From NCBI RefSeq assembly GCF_002776525.5, contig NC_045443.1:53588991-53652990 (forward strand): DNA of 64,000 nucleotides, written 5' to 3'. The stretch comes from Piliocolobus tephrosceles (Eukaryota; Chordata; Mammalia; Primates; Cercopithecidae). This document shows, one piece after another, positions 1 through 10,116 of the stretch (its first letter is position 1; every line of letters begins with the position of its first letter). The position numbers and the translations under genes were made by a program. The notes under the pieces were generated by a model. That model searched no databases. It saw only the letters and a list, made by a program, of their open reading frames with translations, and was not told the DNA's origin.

Positions 1-125
1 CTGCACCTCGAAGCATTAAGGCTCGGGCATCTGCACCAAATTTTACAGTCTTTCGCCAGATGAGACCAGTGTCCAGGGTACTGACTCCTCATCTCACTCG
101 GGCTTATGCCAAAGATGTAAAATTT
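1..125 (-). pseudogene. HSPD1 (HSP60) retrocopy edge with inverted 5' segment
   Basis: Bases 45-125 read on + as HSPD1 coding sequence for the mitochondrial presequence and mature start (VFRQMRPVSRVL, one Ala-to-Thr change, PHLTRAYAKDVKF). Bases 1-47 read on the - strand as the directly following HSPD1 segment (KFGADARALML, then R for Q, G). The two pieces meet head to head with a shared ACA. This is a processed copy on the minus strand whose 5' end is inverted, as made by twin priming in L1-driven retrotransposition. The body continues left out of the window. It is not expected to code for protein. Confidence 0.85.
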
Positions 126-610
126 TACCTTCTTTATCTCCCTTCCATCTGATATTCTCTACTTGTAGAGTAGAGGAATGGGGTTAAATCTTAGCATGTA
201 AGGAAGTCCCCCTTTTTTTCTGCCAGATTTGTTTTTATTTCTTGGATGGTAGGACTCAAAGAGAAATGGGAACTGGGGTGTCTTGTATCTAGTGTTTTTT
301 GATTTTGTATTATTTTGTTTCCTTTTTTTTCTAGAGATAAGACATATTCCACCAATTTCCAGGAGACTGAGAATTATGAAAATAATTTATGAATAATCAG
401 GTTGTATGCTTATGGGAGAGAGGGAAGAAATTAAATTGGATGATCCCTGAAACTTTTCGAGGTATGTAGTTTAGCCTGCATGATTCTAGGATAATCTTTT
501 GAATGTAACTAAGATGCCAGTTTTTGGAATTGCTCACTTCAGATCTTCAAATTTGGGTTATATGATACCCAGAGGGATACATGCTGGCAGGCGGTAGAGT
601 AATTAATCGC
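126..610. other. Upstream DNA with no recognised gene or repeat
   Basis: After the HSPD1 retrocopy edge this stretch is AT-rich with short T runs. I see no convincing exon, RNA gene or named repeat in it. Confidence 0.5.
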
Positions 611-1235
611 AATGAAGATAGCATCTGTTGGGTGTTTACCAAGTGTCAGGCACCTTCTTAAGGGCTTTATATGCATTGCCTTATTTCATTTCACTACAAT
701 TTTAGGGAGTGGATACTATTTATTATTCCATTTTACAGATGAGAAAAGTAGGGATCAGATATGTGAGGTAATTTCTCCTAGTGCAAAAGTGAAGTATTAT
801 CTTCATTTTGCACACGGGTGAATGAGAGATGTTAAGTAACTTGGTCTAAAGTCATATAAGTAGTAACTAACAGTGGTGACAGGATTTTAATTTTCTTTTT
901 GGAGACAGTCTTGCTCTGTCAACTCAGGCTGGAGTGCAGTGGAGCAATCTCAGCTCACTGCAATCTCTGCCTCCCAGGTTCAAGAGATTCTTATACCTCA
1001 GCCTCCCAAGTAGCTGGGATTATAGGCGTACACCACACCCAGCTAATTTTTGTATTTTCAGTACAGACAGCGTTTTGCCATGTTGGCCAGGCTGGTCTCA
1101 AACTCCTGGCCCAAAGTGATCTGCCCGCCTCGGCCTCCCAAAGTGCTGGGATTACAGGCAAGAGCTACTGTGTCCAGCCTGGTGTCAGGATTTGAACTCA
1201 GGTCTGCCTTTTTCTAAAACCCATGGTTTTTAACT
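610..1235 (+). mobile_element. MIR copy, split by an Alu
   Basis: The typical MIR body (caccttcttaagggcttta, then ttttacagatgagaaaagta) at 610-875 resumes after the Alu as gatttgaactcaggtctgcc at 1190-1210. An old tRNA-derived SINE, interrupted by an antisense Alu. Confidence 0.8.
888..1180 (-). mobile_element. Alu (antisense), inserted in MIR
   Basis: Full-length antisense Alu flanked by the TSD GGTGACAGGATTT (875-887) and GGTGTCAGGATTT (1181-1193), one mismatch. The host MIR continues on both sides. Confidence 0.9.
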
Positions 1236-1304
1236 GTTTTTAATTTTTTCTTAATTTGATTTTATTTTTTAAACTTTTTATTTTATTACATATTTATTTA
1301 TGTA

Positions 1305-1912
1305 TTTTTTTAGAAATAGGGTCTCTCTCTGTCGCCCAGGCTGGAGTGTCATGACAGATCACAGTTTACTGCAGCCTTGAACTCCTGGGCTCGAGTAATC
1401 CCTCTGTCTCAGCCTCCCCAGTAGCTGGGACTATAGGCGCACACAACCACACTTAGCTAATTTTTTTTTTTTTTTTTTTTTTTTTTTTGAGATGGAGTCT
1501 TGCTCATCACCCAGGCTGGAGTGCAGTGGCGTGATCTCAGCTCACTGCAAGCTCTGCCTCCCGGGTTCACGCCATTCTCCTGTCTCAGCCTCCCGAGTAG
1601 CTGGGACTACAGGCGCCTGCCAACGCGCCCAGCTAATTTTTTGTATTTTTAGCAGAGATGGGGTTTCACCGTCTTAGCCAGGATGGTCTCGATCTCCTGA
1701 CCTTGTGATCCACCCGCCTCGGCCTCCCAAAGTGCTGGGATTGCAGGCGTGAGCCACCGCGCCCGGCCTAGCTAATTTTTTTTATTTTAATTTTTTTAGA
1801 GACAGAATCTTGCTCTGTTACTGGTATGGTCTTGGAACTCCTGGCCTCAAGCTATCCTCTTGCCTCAGCCTTCTGAGTAGCTGCGATTATGGACACGAGC
1901 CATGTGCTTGGC
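1305..1912 (-). mobile_element. Old Alu (antisense) interrupted by an AluY
   Basis: A degraded antisense Alu (1305-1467 and 1769-1912) is split by a younger antisense AluY. Confidence 0.75.
1468..1768 (-). mobile_element. AluY (antisense), nested
   Basis: Long T tail, near-consensus AluY body ending gagccaccgcgcccggcc. The TSD TAGCTAATTTTTTT is at 1454-1467 and 1769-1782. Confidence 0.9.
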
Positions 1913-1925
1913 ATTAACTATTTAA

Positions 1926-1929
<4 letters not shown>

Positions 1930-1976
<47 letters not shown>
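1930..1976. repeat. (AT)n microsatellite
   Basis: About 23 uninterrupted AT units, placed between two antisense Alu fragments; probably grown from an Alu tail. Confidence 0.95.
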
Positions 1977-1979
<3 letters not shown>

Positions 1980-2098
1980 AATAGAGACGAGGCTCTCACC
2001 ATGTTGTCCAGCTGGTCTTGGGTTCCTGAGCTCAAGCAATCCAACCACCTTAGCCTCCCAAAGTGCTGGATTACAGACGTGAGCCACTATGCCTGGTC
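1977..2098 (-). mobile_element. Alu left-arm fragment (antisense)
   Basis: Only the part from tagagacgaggctctcaccatg to gccactatgcctgg is present; the other half is missing. Confidence 0.75.
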
Positions 2099-2215
2099 TC
2101 TTGCCCCACCACCCTTTTTTTTATAGGGGTGAGGTCTCAACTACTTAAAATTCTAAGGTATAATTAAGCATTAAGGAACGAAAAGTGAGACTATAACACA
2201 TTAGGAATATTAGAA

Positions 2216-2317
2216 TTGGGTTGGGTACAGTGGCTCATGCCTGTAACCCAGAACTTTGGGAAGTCAAAGTGGGGAGGATCGCTTGAGACCATGAGTTCAA
2301 GACCAGCTTGGTCTCGC
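2216..2317 (+). mobile_element. Alu left-arm fragment, 3'-truncated
   Basis: Starts ttgggtacagtggctcatgc and stops after aagaccagcttgg, where L1 sequence begins. No A-tail, so it was cut by rearrangement. Confidence 0.7.
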
Positions 2318-2524
2318 TTGTTCAAGAACAGCAATGTCACTTCTGGGTATTTACCCAAAAGATTTGAAATCAGTTCATTGAAGAGATGTCTGCATTCCCA
2401 TGTTTATTGCAGCACTATTTAGAGTAGCCAAGTTATGGAATCAACCTAAGTGTTCATCAACAGATTAATGAATAAAGAAAATATGCTATATATACACAAT
2501 GGAGTACTATTCAACTTTATTGAT

Positions 2525-2819
2525 TTATTTTTTTTTTGAGACAGGGTCTCACTCTGTCACCCATGCTGGAGTGCAGTGGCGTAATCATTGCTCACTGCAG
2601 CCTCCAACTCCTGGACTCAAGTAATCCTCCCACCTTAGCCTTCCAAGTAGCTGGGACCACAGATGTGCACTACCATACCTGGCTAATTTTTTTAATTTTT
2701 TGTATAGATGGGGTCTCACTATGTTATCTGGACTAGTCTTGAACTCCTGGGCTCAAGTGATCCTCCCACCTTAGCTTCCCAAAGTGCTGGGATTATAGGT
2801 GTGAGCCGCCTCATTCAGC
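2525..2819 (-). mobile_element. Alu (antisense) in L1
   Basis: Full-length antisense Alu; L1 text resumes on the right. Confidence 0.9.
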
Positions 2820-3007
2820 CTAAACTTTAAAAAAGAAGGAAATTCTGTCATTTGTGACAACATGGATGGAATTGGAGAACATTATATTAAGTGAAATAAG
2901 CCAGGCACAAAAAGACAAATACTGTAAGTTCTCACTTATACATAGAATCTAAAACAATCAACTCACGGTAGCAGAAAATAGAATGGTGGTTATAGAAAGC
3001 TGGGGAA

Positions 3008-3306
3008 CTGGCCGGGCTCGGTGGCTCACGCCTGTAAACCCAACCCTTTGGGAGACTGAGGCGGGTAGATCACGAGACTAGGAGTTCAGGACCAGCCTGG
3101 CCAACATAGTGAAACCCTGTCTCTACTAAGAATACAAAAATTAGCCAGGCATGGTGGCATGTGCCTGTAGTCCCAGCTACTCAGGAGGCTGAGGCAGGAG
3201 AATCGCTTGAACCTGGGAGGTGGAGGTTGCAGTGAGCCAAGATCGTGCCACTGCCATTGCACTCCAGCTTGGGCAACAGAGTGAGACTACGTCTCAAAAA
3301 AAAACC
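3008..3306 (+). mobile_element. Alu (sense) in L1
   Basis: Begins ggccgggctcggtggctcac and ends in an A-tail before ccacaagccaggggatgg of the L1. Confidence 0.9.
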
Positions 3307-3492
3307 ACAAGCCAGGGGATGGAGGAAATGGGGAGATGCTGGTCAAACTGTACAAAATCTTAGGAGGAATAAGATTTTTTTTTTGTGAGCTCTATTGCAC
3401 GTGTTGTGAAAATTGTTAATAATAGTGTATTATACATTTCAAAATTGCTAAAAGAATAAATTTCACGTGTTCTCACCACAAAAATGATAAGT

Positions 3493-3885
3493 AGGCTCGG
3501 CTTGGTGGCTCCTAGCACTCTAGGAGGCTGAGGCAAGTGGATCACTTGCCTCACTTGAGGTCAGGATTTCGAGACCAGCCTGGCCAACATGATGAAACCT
3601 TGTCTCTACTAAAAACACAAAAATTAGCCAGGCGTGGTGGTTGTGCACCTGTAATTCCAGCTACTTGGGAGGCTGAGGCACAAGAATGACTTGAACTCGA
3701 GAGGTCGAGATTGCAGTGAGCTGAGATCATGTCACTGCACTCCAGCCTGGGTGACAGAGCAAGACTCTTGTCTAAAAAAAAAAAAAAAAGATAATGAGCC
3801 TGGGAGGCAGAGGCTGCAGTGAGCCAAGATCGCGCCACTGTCCTCCAGCCTAGGCGATAAAGCCAGACCCTATCTAAAAAATTAT
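3493..3885 (+). mobile_element. Alu (sense) plus duplicated right-arm piece
   Basis: A sense Alu (3493-3790, early deletion near the CCTGTAATCC box) is followed by an extra right-arm fragment (3795-3880, gagcctgggaggcagaggct to the A-tail). This suggests slippage or recombination. Confidence 0.75.
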
Positions 3886-4020
3886 AATAATAGTAAGTAT
3901 TTGAGGCGATAGATATGTTAATTAGCTTGAATTAATTATTCCACATTATATGTATAAGTCATAACTTCACTTTGGACCCATAAATACATACAATTATGAA
4001 CTGTCAGTTTACAAACAACA

Positions 4021-4089
4021 ACAGTCAGAAAACCTGCAATGAGATACCACCTCGCACCTATTAGGATGACTATTATAAAAAAAATTCTC
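4021..4089 (+). mobile_element. Short L1 ORF2 fragment (sense)
   Basis: cctgcaatgagataccacct and gcacctattaggatgactat are a well-known L1 ORF2 passage, out of order with the L1 3' end just upstream, so a second L1 piece. Confidence 0.65.
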
Positions 4090-4384
4090 GGCTGGGTGCT
4101 GTTGCTCATGCCTGTAATCCCAGCACTTTGGGAGGCTGAGGCGGTTGGATTGCCTGAGCTAAGGAGTTTGAGACAGGCCTGGGCAGCACAGTGAAACCCT
4201 GTCTCTACTAAAATACAAAAAATTAGCCGGGCTTGGCAGCGTGTGCCTGTAATCCCAGCTACTCAGGAGGCTGAGACAGGAGAATCGCTTGAACCCGGGA
4301 GGCAGAGCTTGCAGTGAGTTGAGATCATGCCACTGTACTGCAGCCTGGGCCACAGAGCGAGATTCTGTCTCAAAAACAAAAAAG
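4090..4384 (+). mobile_element. Alu (sense)
   Basis: Full-length; its A-tail (ctcaaaaacaaaaaa) abuts the next Alu. Confidence 0.9.
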
Positions 4385-4680
4385 GCCAGGCGCGGTAGCT
4401 CATGCCTATAATCCCAGCACTTTGGGAGGCCTAGGTTGCCGGATCATGAGGTCAAGAGATCAAGACCATCCTGGCCAACATGGTGAAACCCTGTCTCTAC
4501 TAAAAACACAAAAATTAGCTGGGCGTGGTGTCGCACGCCTGTAGTCCCAGCTACTCAGGAGGCTGAGGCAGGAGAATCGTTTGAACCCGGGAGGCAGAGA
4601 TTTCAGTGAGCTGAGATTGCACCACTTCACTCCAGCTTGGCGACAAAGTGAGACTCTGTCTCGGGGAAAAAAAACAAAAA
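4385..4680 (+). mobile_element. Alu (sense), tandem with previous
   Basis: Begins ggccaggcgcggtagctcat at the tail of the preceding Alu, an A-tail-seeded insertion. Confidence 0.9.
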
Positions 4681-4878
4681 GTAGAAAGAAAAATTAGACT
4701 TAAAAAAAAAAAGGTTAAATTGGGTTGATTGCCTTTATGAGTCAGGCCTTCAAGAGAAAGGTTTCTGTACCACATTGTTAGGGTAAAGGAGAAGATATCA
4801 TCCAAGGGCCTAAACAACAAGGATAAATTGGTTGAGAGTCTCTGAGAGCAGAAAAGGGACTTAAAAAATATATATTGG

Positions 4879-5164
4879 GGCCAGGCTCAGTAGCTCATAC
4901 CTGTAATCTCAGCACTTTGAGAGGCTGAGGCAGGCGGATCACCTGAGGTCAGCAGTTCGAGACCAGCCTGGCCAACATGGTGAAACCCCGTTTCTACTAA
5001 AAGTACAAAAATTAGCCAGGCATGTTGGGGCATGCCTATAGTACCAGGGAGGCTGAGGCAGGAGAATTGCTTGAACCTGGGAGGCAGAGGTTGCAGTGAG
5101 CTGAGATACTGCCACTGCACTCTAGCCTGGGCAACAGAGCAAGACTGTGTCTCAAAAAAAAAAA
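4879..5164 (+). mobile_element. Alu (sense)
   Basis: Near full length; a short deletion removes the TCCCAGCTACT box around 5042. Confidence 0.9.
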
Positions 5165-5802
5165 GTATCACTGAGTGACGTCTTCATTTATTTATTTACT
5201 GCATTTGGCTGCTGTGTTTCCAATCTCAGTTGCAATTCCCACACTGAGGCTGTCCCACCCTTCCTGTGTCCCTTGAGCTGAGCAGGCACTTCCTGTCCTA
5301 TTGGAAATGAAAGTTAGAGATTGGGGGTAGGGTATGTATATTTACTCTGCAGAATGCTAATACTGTCTGTTCCATTATCATAGCAAAAAAGTGACAGGGA
5401 AACTAGAATAGAGACCAGAACTTCATTTGAGGGAGGGTTTGGGCTTAATATTTGTTATCATAAACCAGACAGGGTTAATTTATATCTCAAGAGAATACTT
5501 AGGATGGCAGCAAGGTGGCCTTATGAATGGATTTGAAGGCTTTCATTTTGTATCTCTATTCCACTTGGATTGGTAGGGGTTACTGGATATCATTCTTAAG
5601 TTTTTGGTTTCCTTTCTTGTTAAGGTTACTCCTACAAAGACATTCTTTGGAAACTAGTAGAGGTAAGTGTTGCAACTCTATTAGGTTCTTGACTCTGAAA
5701 TTTATATCCCTTCCTAAGAATTTTGTGTTTTTATTCTGTTTGAAGCATATGCTTTTTAAGTAGTTTTTACTTTGTTTCTTTCTTTTTTTTTTTTTTTGAC
5801 AG
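5165..5802. other. Non-repeat upstream DNA
   Basis: No named repeat is recognised. It ends in the T-rich tract that forms the acceptor of the exon-like island at 5803. Confidence 0.5.
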
Positions 5803-5868
5803 CTCAAAGACAACTCGAAGCAGATATCCCAACTGTGGACATCAATTTAGACATAAATTCCAGGTTTG
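5803..5868 (+). other. Unassigned exon-like island upstream of RBMS2
   Basis: A T-rich tract of about 30 nt ending GACAG precedes 66 nt that are followed by GTGAGT. In the frame beginning two bases in, the island is open and reads QRQLEADIPTVDINLDINSR then F; it is not Alu, L1 or another repeat I know. Its phase is symmetric (2 + 63 + 1 nt). It could be an upstream alternative exon, an exon of an unrecognised + strand transcript, or a relic exon. I do not recognise the peptide, and chance remains possible. Confidence 0.35.
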
Positions 5869-6193
5869 GTGAGTTACTGTAATTGTTTCAGTTTCATGGA
5901 TCTTAAAGATGAGGAAATAGTAGGGTAAAGTGTTAAATAAGATAGCCTGCAATTGTTAAAGAAATGCCTAGGCCCCAAGTTTCATGATATAGTCCAGTTT
6001 GATAATTCATTAAGTATGAACTCATTCCTTGGAGAATCTGAAATAGGGGTGAGGGCATCAGCCCACTGGTGTGAGCCAAGAGAAACAGATCTAAGGATCT
6101 GAAACTAGTTACACCCCATACTCTATTTTGCTTAGCTCTGCTCTTTGGTGTGTTCCTCTGTTTGTTCCTTTGTACATTAAGATCACTGCAAAT
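5869..6193. other. Non-repeat upstream DNA
   Basis: Single-copy-looking sequence after the exon-like island. No RNA gene or further exon could be supported. Confidence 0.45.
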
Positions 6194-6489
6194 GGACCCG
6201 GTGTGGTGGCTCACGCATGTAATCCCAGCACTTTGGGAGGTTGAGTGGGCAGATCACTTGAGGTCAGGAGTTCCAGACCAGCCTGTCCAACATGGCGAAA
6301 CCCCATCCCTACTAAACAATACAAAAATCAGCTGGATGTGGTGGTGGGTACCTGTAATCCCAGCTACTCGAGAAGCTGAGACAGGAGAATTGCGGAAGGT
6401 GGAGGTTGCAGTGAGCCAGATCCAGGATTGCACCACTGCACTCCAGCCTGGGTGACAGAGTAAAACTTTGTCTAAAAAAAAAAAAAAAA
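6194..6489 (+). mobile_element. Alu (sense)
   Basis: Begins ggacccggtgtggtggctca. With the next Alu it shares one outer TSD, TCACTGCAAATG (about 6183) and TCACTGTAAATG (about 6786). Confidence 0.9.
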
Positions 6490-6784
6490 GGCCGGGCGCG
6501 GTGGCTCAAGCCTGTAATCCCAGCACTTTGGGAGGCCGAGAAGGGCGGATCACGAGGTCAGGAGATCGAGACCATCCTGGCTAACACGGTGAAACCCCCG
6601 TCTCTACTGAAAAATACAAGAAACTAGCCAGGCGACGTGGCGGGCGCCTGTAGTCCCAGCTACTCGGGAGGCTGAGGCAGGAGAATGGCGTGAACCCGGG
6701 AGGCGGAGCTTGCAGGAGCTGAGATCCGGCCACTGCACTCCAGCCTGGGCAACAGAGCGAGACTCATGTCTCAAAAAAAAAAAA
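6490..6784 (+). mobile_element. Young AluY, Old World monkey type (sense)
   Basis: Near-consensus, with ggtggctcaagcctg and gagatccggccactg, the monkey AluY signature. It landed in the A-tail of the Alu before it. Confidence 0.85.
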
Positions 6785-7099
6785 TTCACTGTAAATGTAA
6801 AGTAGGGGAAGCCCTGAGCTTATCTCAAACACTCTGTCTCTAACTCTGGTTTTTTTTTTTTTAACGTGTTCTCCAAGGCAATGTCTCAGGAGCCCCTTTA
6901 AAATCAAGCTTGAAATCTTATAGCTGAGATCTAAGGGTGGAAATAAAGCCCTTGTTGTCTTTATATGAGAATCAGAACTTGTTCATAGAGGAAAGGGGAT
7001 ACATTTGAAAGGGGTTAGACCTAAGAACTCTGCTTTCTAGCTTTAACTCCTGAGACTGTGAAAAACAAACAAAAAATAACATCTTGGGCATTAGGACCC
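6785..7099. other. Non-repeat DNA upstream of the promoter
   Basis: Contains a T12 run; I see no element or exon. Confidence 0.45.
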
Positions 7100-7359
7100 A
7101 GTCGAAGTGCCTCTGCCTCATTCAGACTCTGTTAACTTCTCTCAGTGACGTAAAGGAGCAGCCCGAGCTCATTCTCTGCCCGCAGCCCCCCTTCATCTCT
7201 CCCCTCCTGCTCCTTTTCTCCTCCTTTCTCCTCCCCCTCCCTTTTTTCCTCCCTCCCTCTCCCCCTTCCCCTCGCTCCCCTCCTCCCTCCCTCCCCGTCT
7301 TTCTTGCCCCCTCCCTTTCTCTCGCTCTCTCTCACTCGTTCCCTAACATTAAAGAGAAA
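7100..7359 (+). promoter_or_regulatory. RBMS2: Probable RBMS2 core promoter and 5' UTR
   Basis: Just upstream of the start codon lies non-repeat DNA with a CREB/ATF-like TGACGTAA at 7146-7153, then a nearly pure C/T tract (about 7185-7345) running into ctcactcgttccctaac and the ATG. No TATA box is seen. CpG density is modest, so this is not a classical strong CpG island. The pyrimidine tract is probably transcribed, at least in part, as 5' UTR. The transcription start cannot be placed from sequence alone; pyrimidine-rich initiators suggest 7200-7345. Confidence 0.6.
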
Positions 7360-7425
7360 ATGCTGCTATCGGTGACTTCCAGGCCCGGGATTTCGACTTT
7401 TGGCTACAATAGAAACAACAAGAAG
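7360..7425 (+). CDS. RBMS2: RBMS2 coding exon 1 (residues 1-22)
   Basis: This exon encodes MLLSVTSRPGISTFGYNRNN followed by KK, and the donor is AAG|GTAGGG. The start is chosen because MLLSVTSRPG is the known RBMS2 N terminus and has an A at -3 (gagaaaATGc). There is no in-frame stop between 7084 and the ATG and no upstream in-frame ATG, so family knowledge rather than the sequence alone fixes the start. The exon ends in phase 0. It carries no domain; the stretch is a short basic and polar lead-in ahead of the RRMs. It is separated from exon 2 by 40.8 kb of repeat-filled intron. Confidence 0.95.
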
Positions 7426-8519
7426 GTAGGGAAAAGCGCTTTTTTGGTATCCAGCTACTTCTTTTTCTGGGAATCTGGCAATGCCCTTGGTTTTTACATT
7501 CTTTTTAAAGAGGGGAAGGGGATTTCTCTCTCAAGATTCCTAATTCCTCACCGTGCTTCTCCCTTTTCCACTACTTCTTTCGGCATCTTTTCTCACCTGG
7601 TTCTGGAGTTCAAGGAACTTACAGTCTGTGTGAGGCCTGAAAAGACAGGGGAATTAAAAACAAATCAAGCTTGCAAGTTTGTATCCTTATGAAATGAAGT
7701 TAGTTTGACTTCCTGCTGATGTATCAGTCTCCACAAGGATAATATGTCATCTCAGACCCTGTCCCCCAGTCCACCCCACCCCCCACAAGATTATTTTATT
7801 TGTTGATTAACTGTTTCCATTCTCTCCCCAACCTTCCCTCCTACCCATACCACCAGTAGTATTAGATAGCTGAAATCATAGATAGTCAGTGAAGCCACAA
7901 CAGTTTATCAAGAGCTGCGTATATTCTTCTAGACTACAGATCCTACCCCACCCAGCCTATAGAGAAGGAGTCTTGAGAGACATCGCACCTTGGGATTAAG
8001 GCACAGAGTGCTGTGATACTTTGGATCTTGCATTTGAGCTGATACTTGGAGCTCTGCAGATAGCCAGGCTTTGCAGTGACCCTAGGAGTCTTTATGATTA
8101 ACCCATGGCTGCCTGAGAGTTGTGCTGTCCTTGGGCAATCTGGGGAGAGATGGACAATCTTGTCCATATTTGACAAGGAATATATTTGGCAGTTTCTGGC
8201 ATTTCAGGGCACACAGCATACTGATTAGGAGGAATTTCATGCTGTAGCAGGAAGAAGACTCTTTACCCTCTCTTCATGTTATAGCTGTTCTTTTAAGAAA
8301 AAAATATGACATAGACATTTAGGGAATCTTTTGCTCATCTAATGGAATGTTGGAGGGTGAGGAACAATTCCTGCTGCTTCCTCATGTACCAATGAGACAT
8401 TACAGGTAGATTTAAACAAAAGTGTCTGATCAATGCAGTGGGTAAATGTTAGACCCAAAACACTTAGTGTTGATTTATGGGCTTAGTCTATGTGGTACTT
8501 ATTCTGTTTACATCCTAAA
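7426..8519 (+). other. RBMS2 intron 1, 5' non-repeat part
   Basis: More than 1 kb directly after exon 1 without a recognised transposon, which stands out in this window. It may hold regulatory sequence, but no specific site is claimed. Confidence 0.5.
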
Positions 8520-8821
8520 GAAATATGGGTAGAGGGGAGAGGAAATGGGGAGCTATAGGTCAGAGGATACAAAGTAGTAGATATGTAGGATGAACAAATC
8601 CTGAGATCCAATGTACAACATGAGGACCATAGTTAATAAAATTGTACTGTATATGGGATTCATGCTAAATAAGCAGACTTTAGCTCCTCTTGCCACAAAG
8701 AGAAACAAAAGGGATAACTATTGGGATGATTAATTTACTTTACTACAGTAACCTTTCTACTATCTATATGTATCCCATAACATGTTGTATACCTTAAATA
8801 TACACAATGAAATTTACTTTA
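8520..8821 (+). mobile_element. L1 3' UTR fragment (sense)
   Basis: gggtagaggggagaggaaat, gaccatagttaataaaattg and acacaatgaaatttacttt are typical of older L1 3' UTRs. Confidence 0.75.
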
Positions 8822-8833
8822 AAAAAGAAATGA

Positions 8834-9095
8834 GGCTGGGCACGGTGGCTTATGCCTGTAATCCCAGCACTTGGGAGGCCAAGGCGGGTGGATCACTTGA
8901 GGTCAGGAGTTCAAGACCAGCCTGGTCAACATGGTGAAACCCCAAATTTGCTGGGCTTGGTGGCACGCACCTGTAATCCCAGCTACTCAGGAGGCTGAAG
9001 CAGGAGAATCACTTGAACCTGGGGGACGGAGGTTGCAGTGAGCCAGGATTGTGCCACTGCACTCCAGCCTGGGTGACAGAGCAAGACTCTATCCC
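8834..9095 (+). mobile_element. Alu (sense), internal deletion
   Basis: TSD AAAAAGAAATGA at 8822-8833 and 9096-9107, exact. The body lacks the CGTCTCTACTAAAAATACAA box (around 8944). Confidence 0.9.
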
Positions 9096-9107
9096 AAAAA
9101 GAAATGA

Positions 9108-9771
9108 AATATGAGTTTATACATATTTGTTGGTTATCAATGTATGTTTATATGTACATATGCTGACATCCCTTTATCAAATGTATGTATAGATAATACA
9201 TTATATATTATACATATATATTTGAAAGGGAAATACTTCAGATGTCTTTATTCTTTTCAAACCTTGTAGAGTACCATGTGAAAATTTCTTTCCTGATTTT
9301 TTTCCCTCTTAGTCTCTCAGGTTACCCAGAACTCATTAAAATAAAATGAATTCCCAAAATGAATTGCTTCCCTATTAGAGTTTTCATGTATTTGAAGCTA
9401 TCTAAAAATCTGTTTTCGTTCTCTACTCCCTCTCCCACCTTGGAGTACAGGAAAAATTTAACTATCTTCTAAATCTAGGATAGTATAAGGGACAAGAGGT
9501 ATGGTTGTGGGTTTGGGTTGAAATCTCTTCTCTTCCTGATAACTGTAAGGTCTGACAATTCAGGAATTGTTGGGATTGGTAGGGGAGGTTGGGTAGATAC
9601 GTAATTACTAATTACTAATGTATGTGTCAATTCTTTGGGTTCTTATAGGTCAGTGTTATGTTCAGATATAAGGATGCTGTATCTGTGCATTACTTTGTGG
9701 CTATGCATATGACTCCTTTTGTGCCTATATAAGTTTGTGAATGCAGAGAGTTTTCATATTTTTATTTTTAC
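9108..9771. other. Intron 1 sequence without recognised elements
   Basis: AT-rich, with a TATGTA-rich stretch near 9120-9220. No exon or RNA gene is seen. Confidence 0.45.
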
Positions 9772-10067
9772 TTTTTTTTTTTTTTGAGATAGAGTCTCGC
9801 TCTGTCACCCAGGCTGGAGTGCAGTGGCGTGATCTCAGCTCACTGCAGCCTCCACCTCCCAGGTTCAAGCAATTCTCCTGCCTCAGCCTCCCGAGTAGCT
9901 GGAACTACAGGAGTGCCACCACGCCCAGCCAATTCTTTTTGTATTCTTAGTAGAGACAGGGTTTTACCATGTTGGCCATGCTGGTCTCAAACTCCTGACT
10001 TCAAGTGATCTGCCTGCCTTGGACTCCCAAAGTGCTGGGATTGCACTTTGAGTTGCCAAGCCCGGCC
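9772..10067 (-). mobile_element. Alu (antisense)
   Basis: T tail, body, end cccggcc. Flanks CATATTTTTATTT and CACATTTTTATTT look like the TSD. Confidence 0.9.
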
Positions 10068-10072
10068 CACAT

Positions 10073-10074
10073 TT

Positions 10075-10113
<39 letters not shown>

Positions 10114-10116
10114 TTT
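10073..10116. repeat. (TTTA)n microsatellite
   Basis: About 11 units, in place of the T tail of the antisense Alu that follows. Confidence 0.95.

Larger units (their letters stand above)
2318..4020 (+). mobile_element. L1 3' part (sense), broken by Alus
   Basis: The ORF2 end (atttacccaaaagatttgaa, acaatggagtactattcaac) passes into the 3' UTR (ggggagatgctggtcaaact, gatagatatgttaattagct). Pieces lie at 2318-2524, 2820-3007, 3307-3492 and 3886-4020, separated by Alus. 5'-truncated and non-coding. Confidence 0.85.

Noticed and set aside
300..420. Possible exon after ttttttttctag near 334
   Set aside because: No good donor follows, and no frame is convincingly coding.
7084..7692. 202-codon open frame through RBMS2 exon 1
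   Set aside because: It has no ATG at its start and runs past the exon 1 donor into intron 1. Only 7360-7425 of it is RBMS2 coding sequence.
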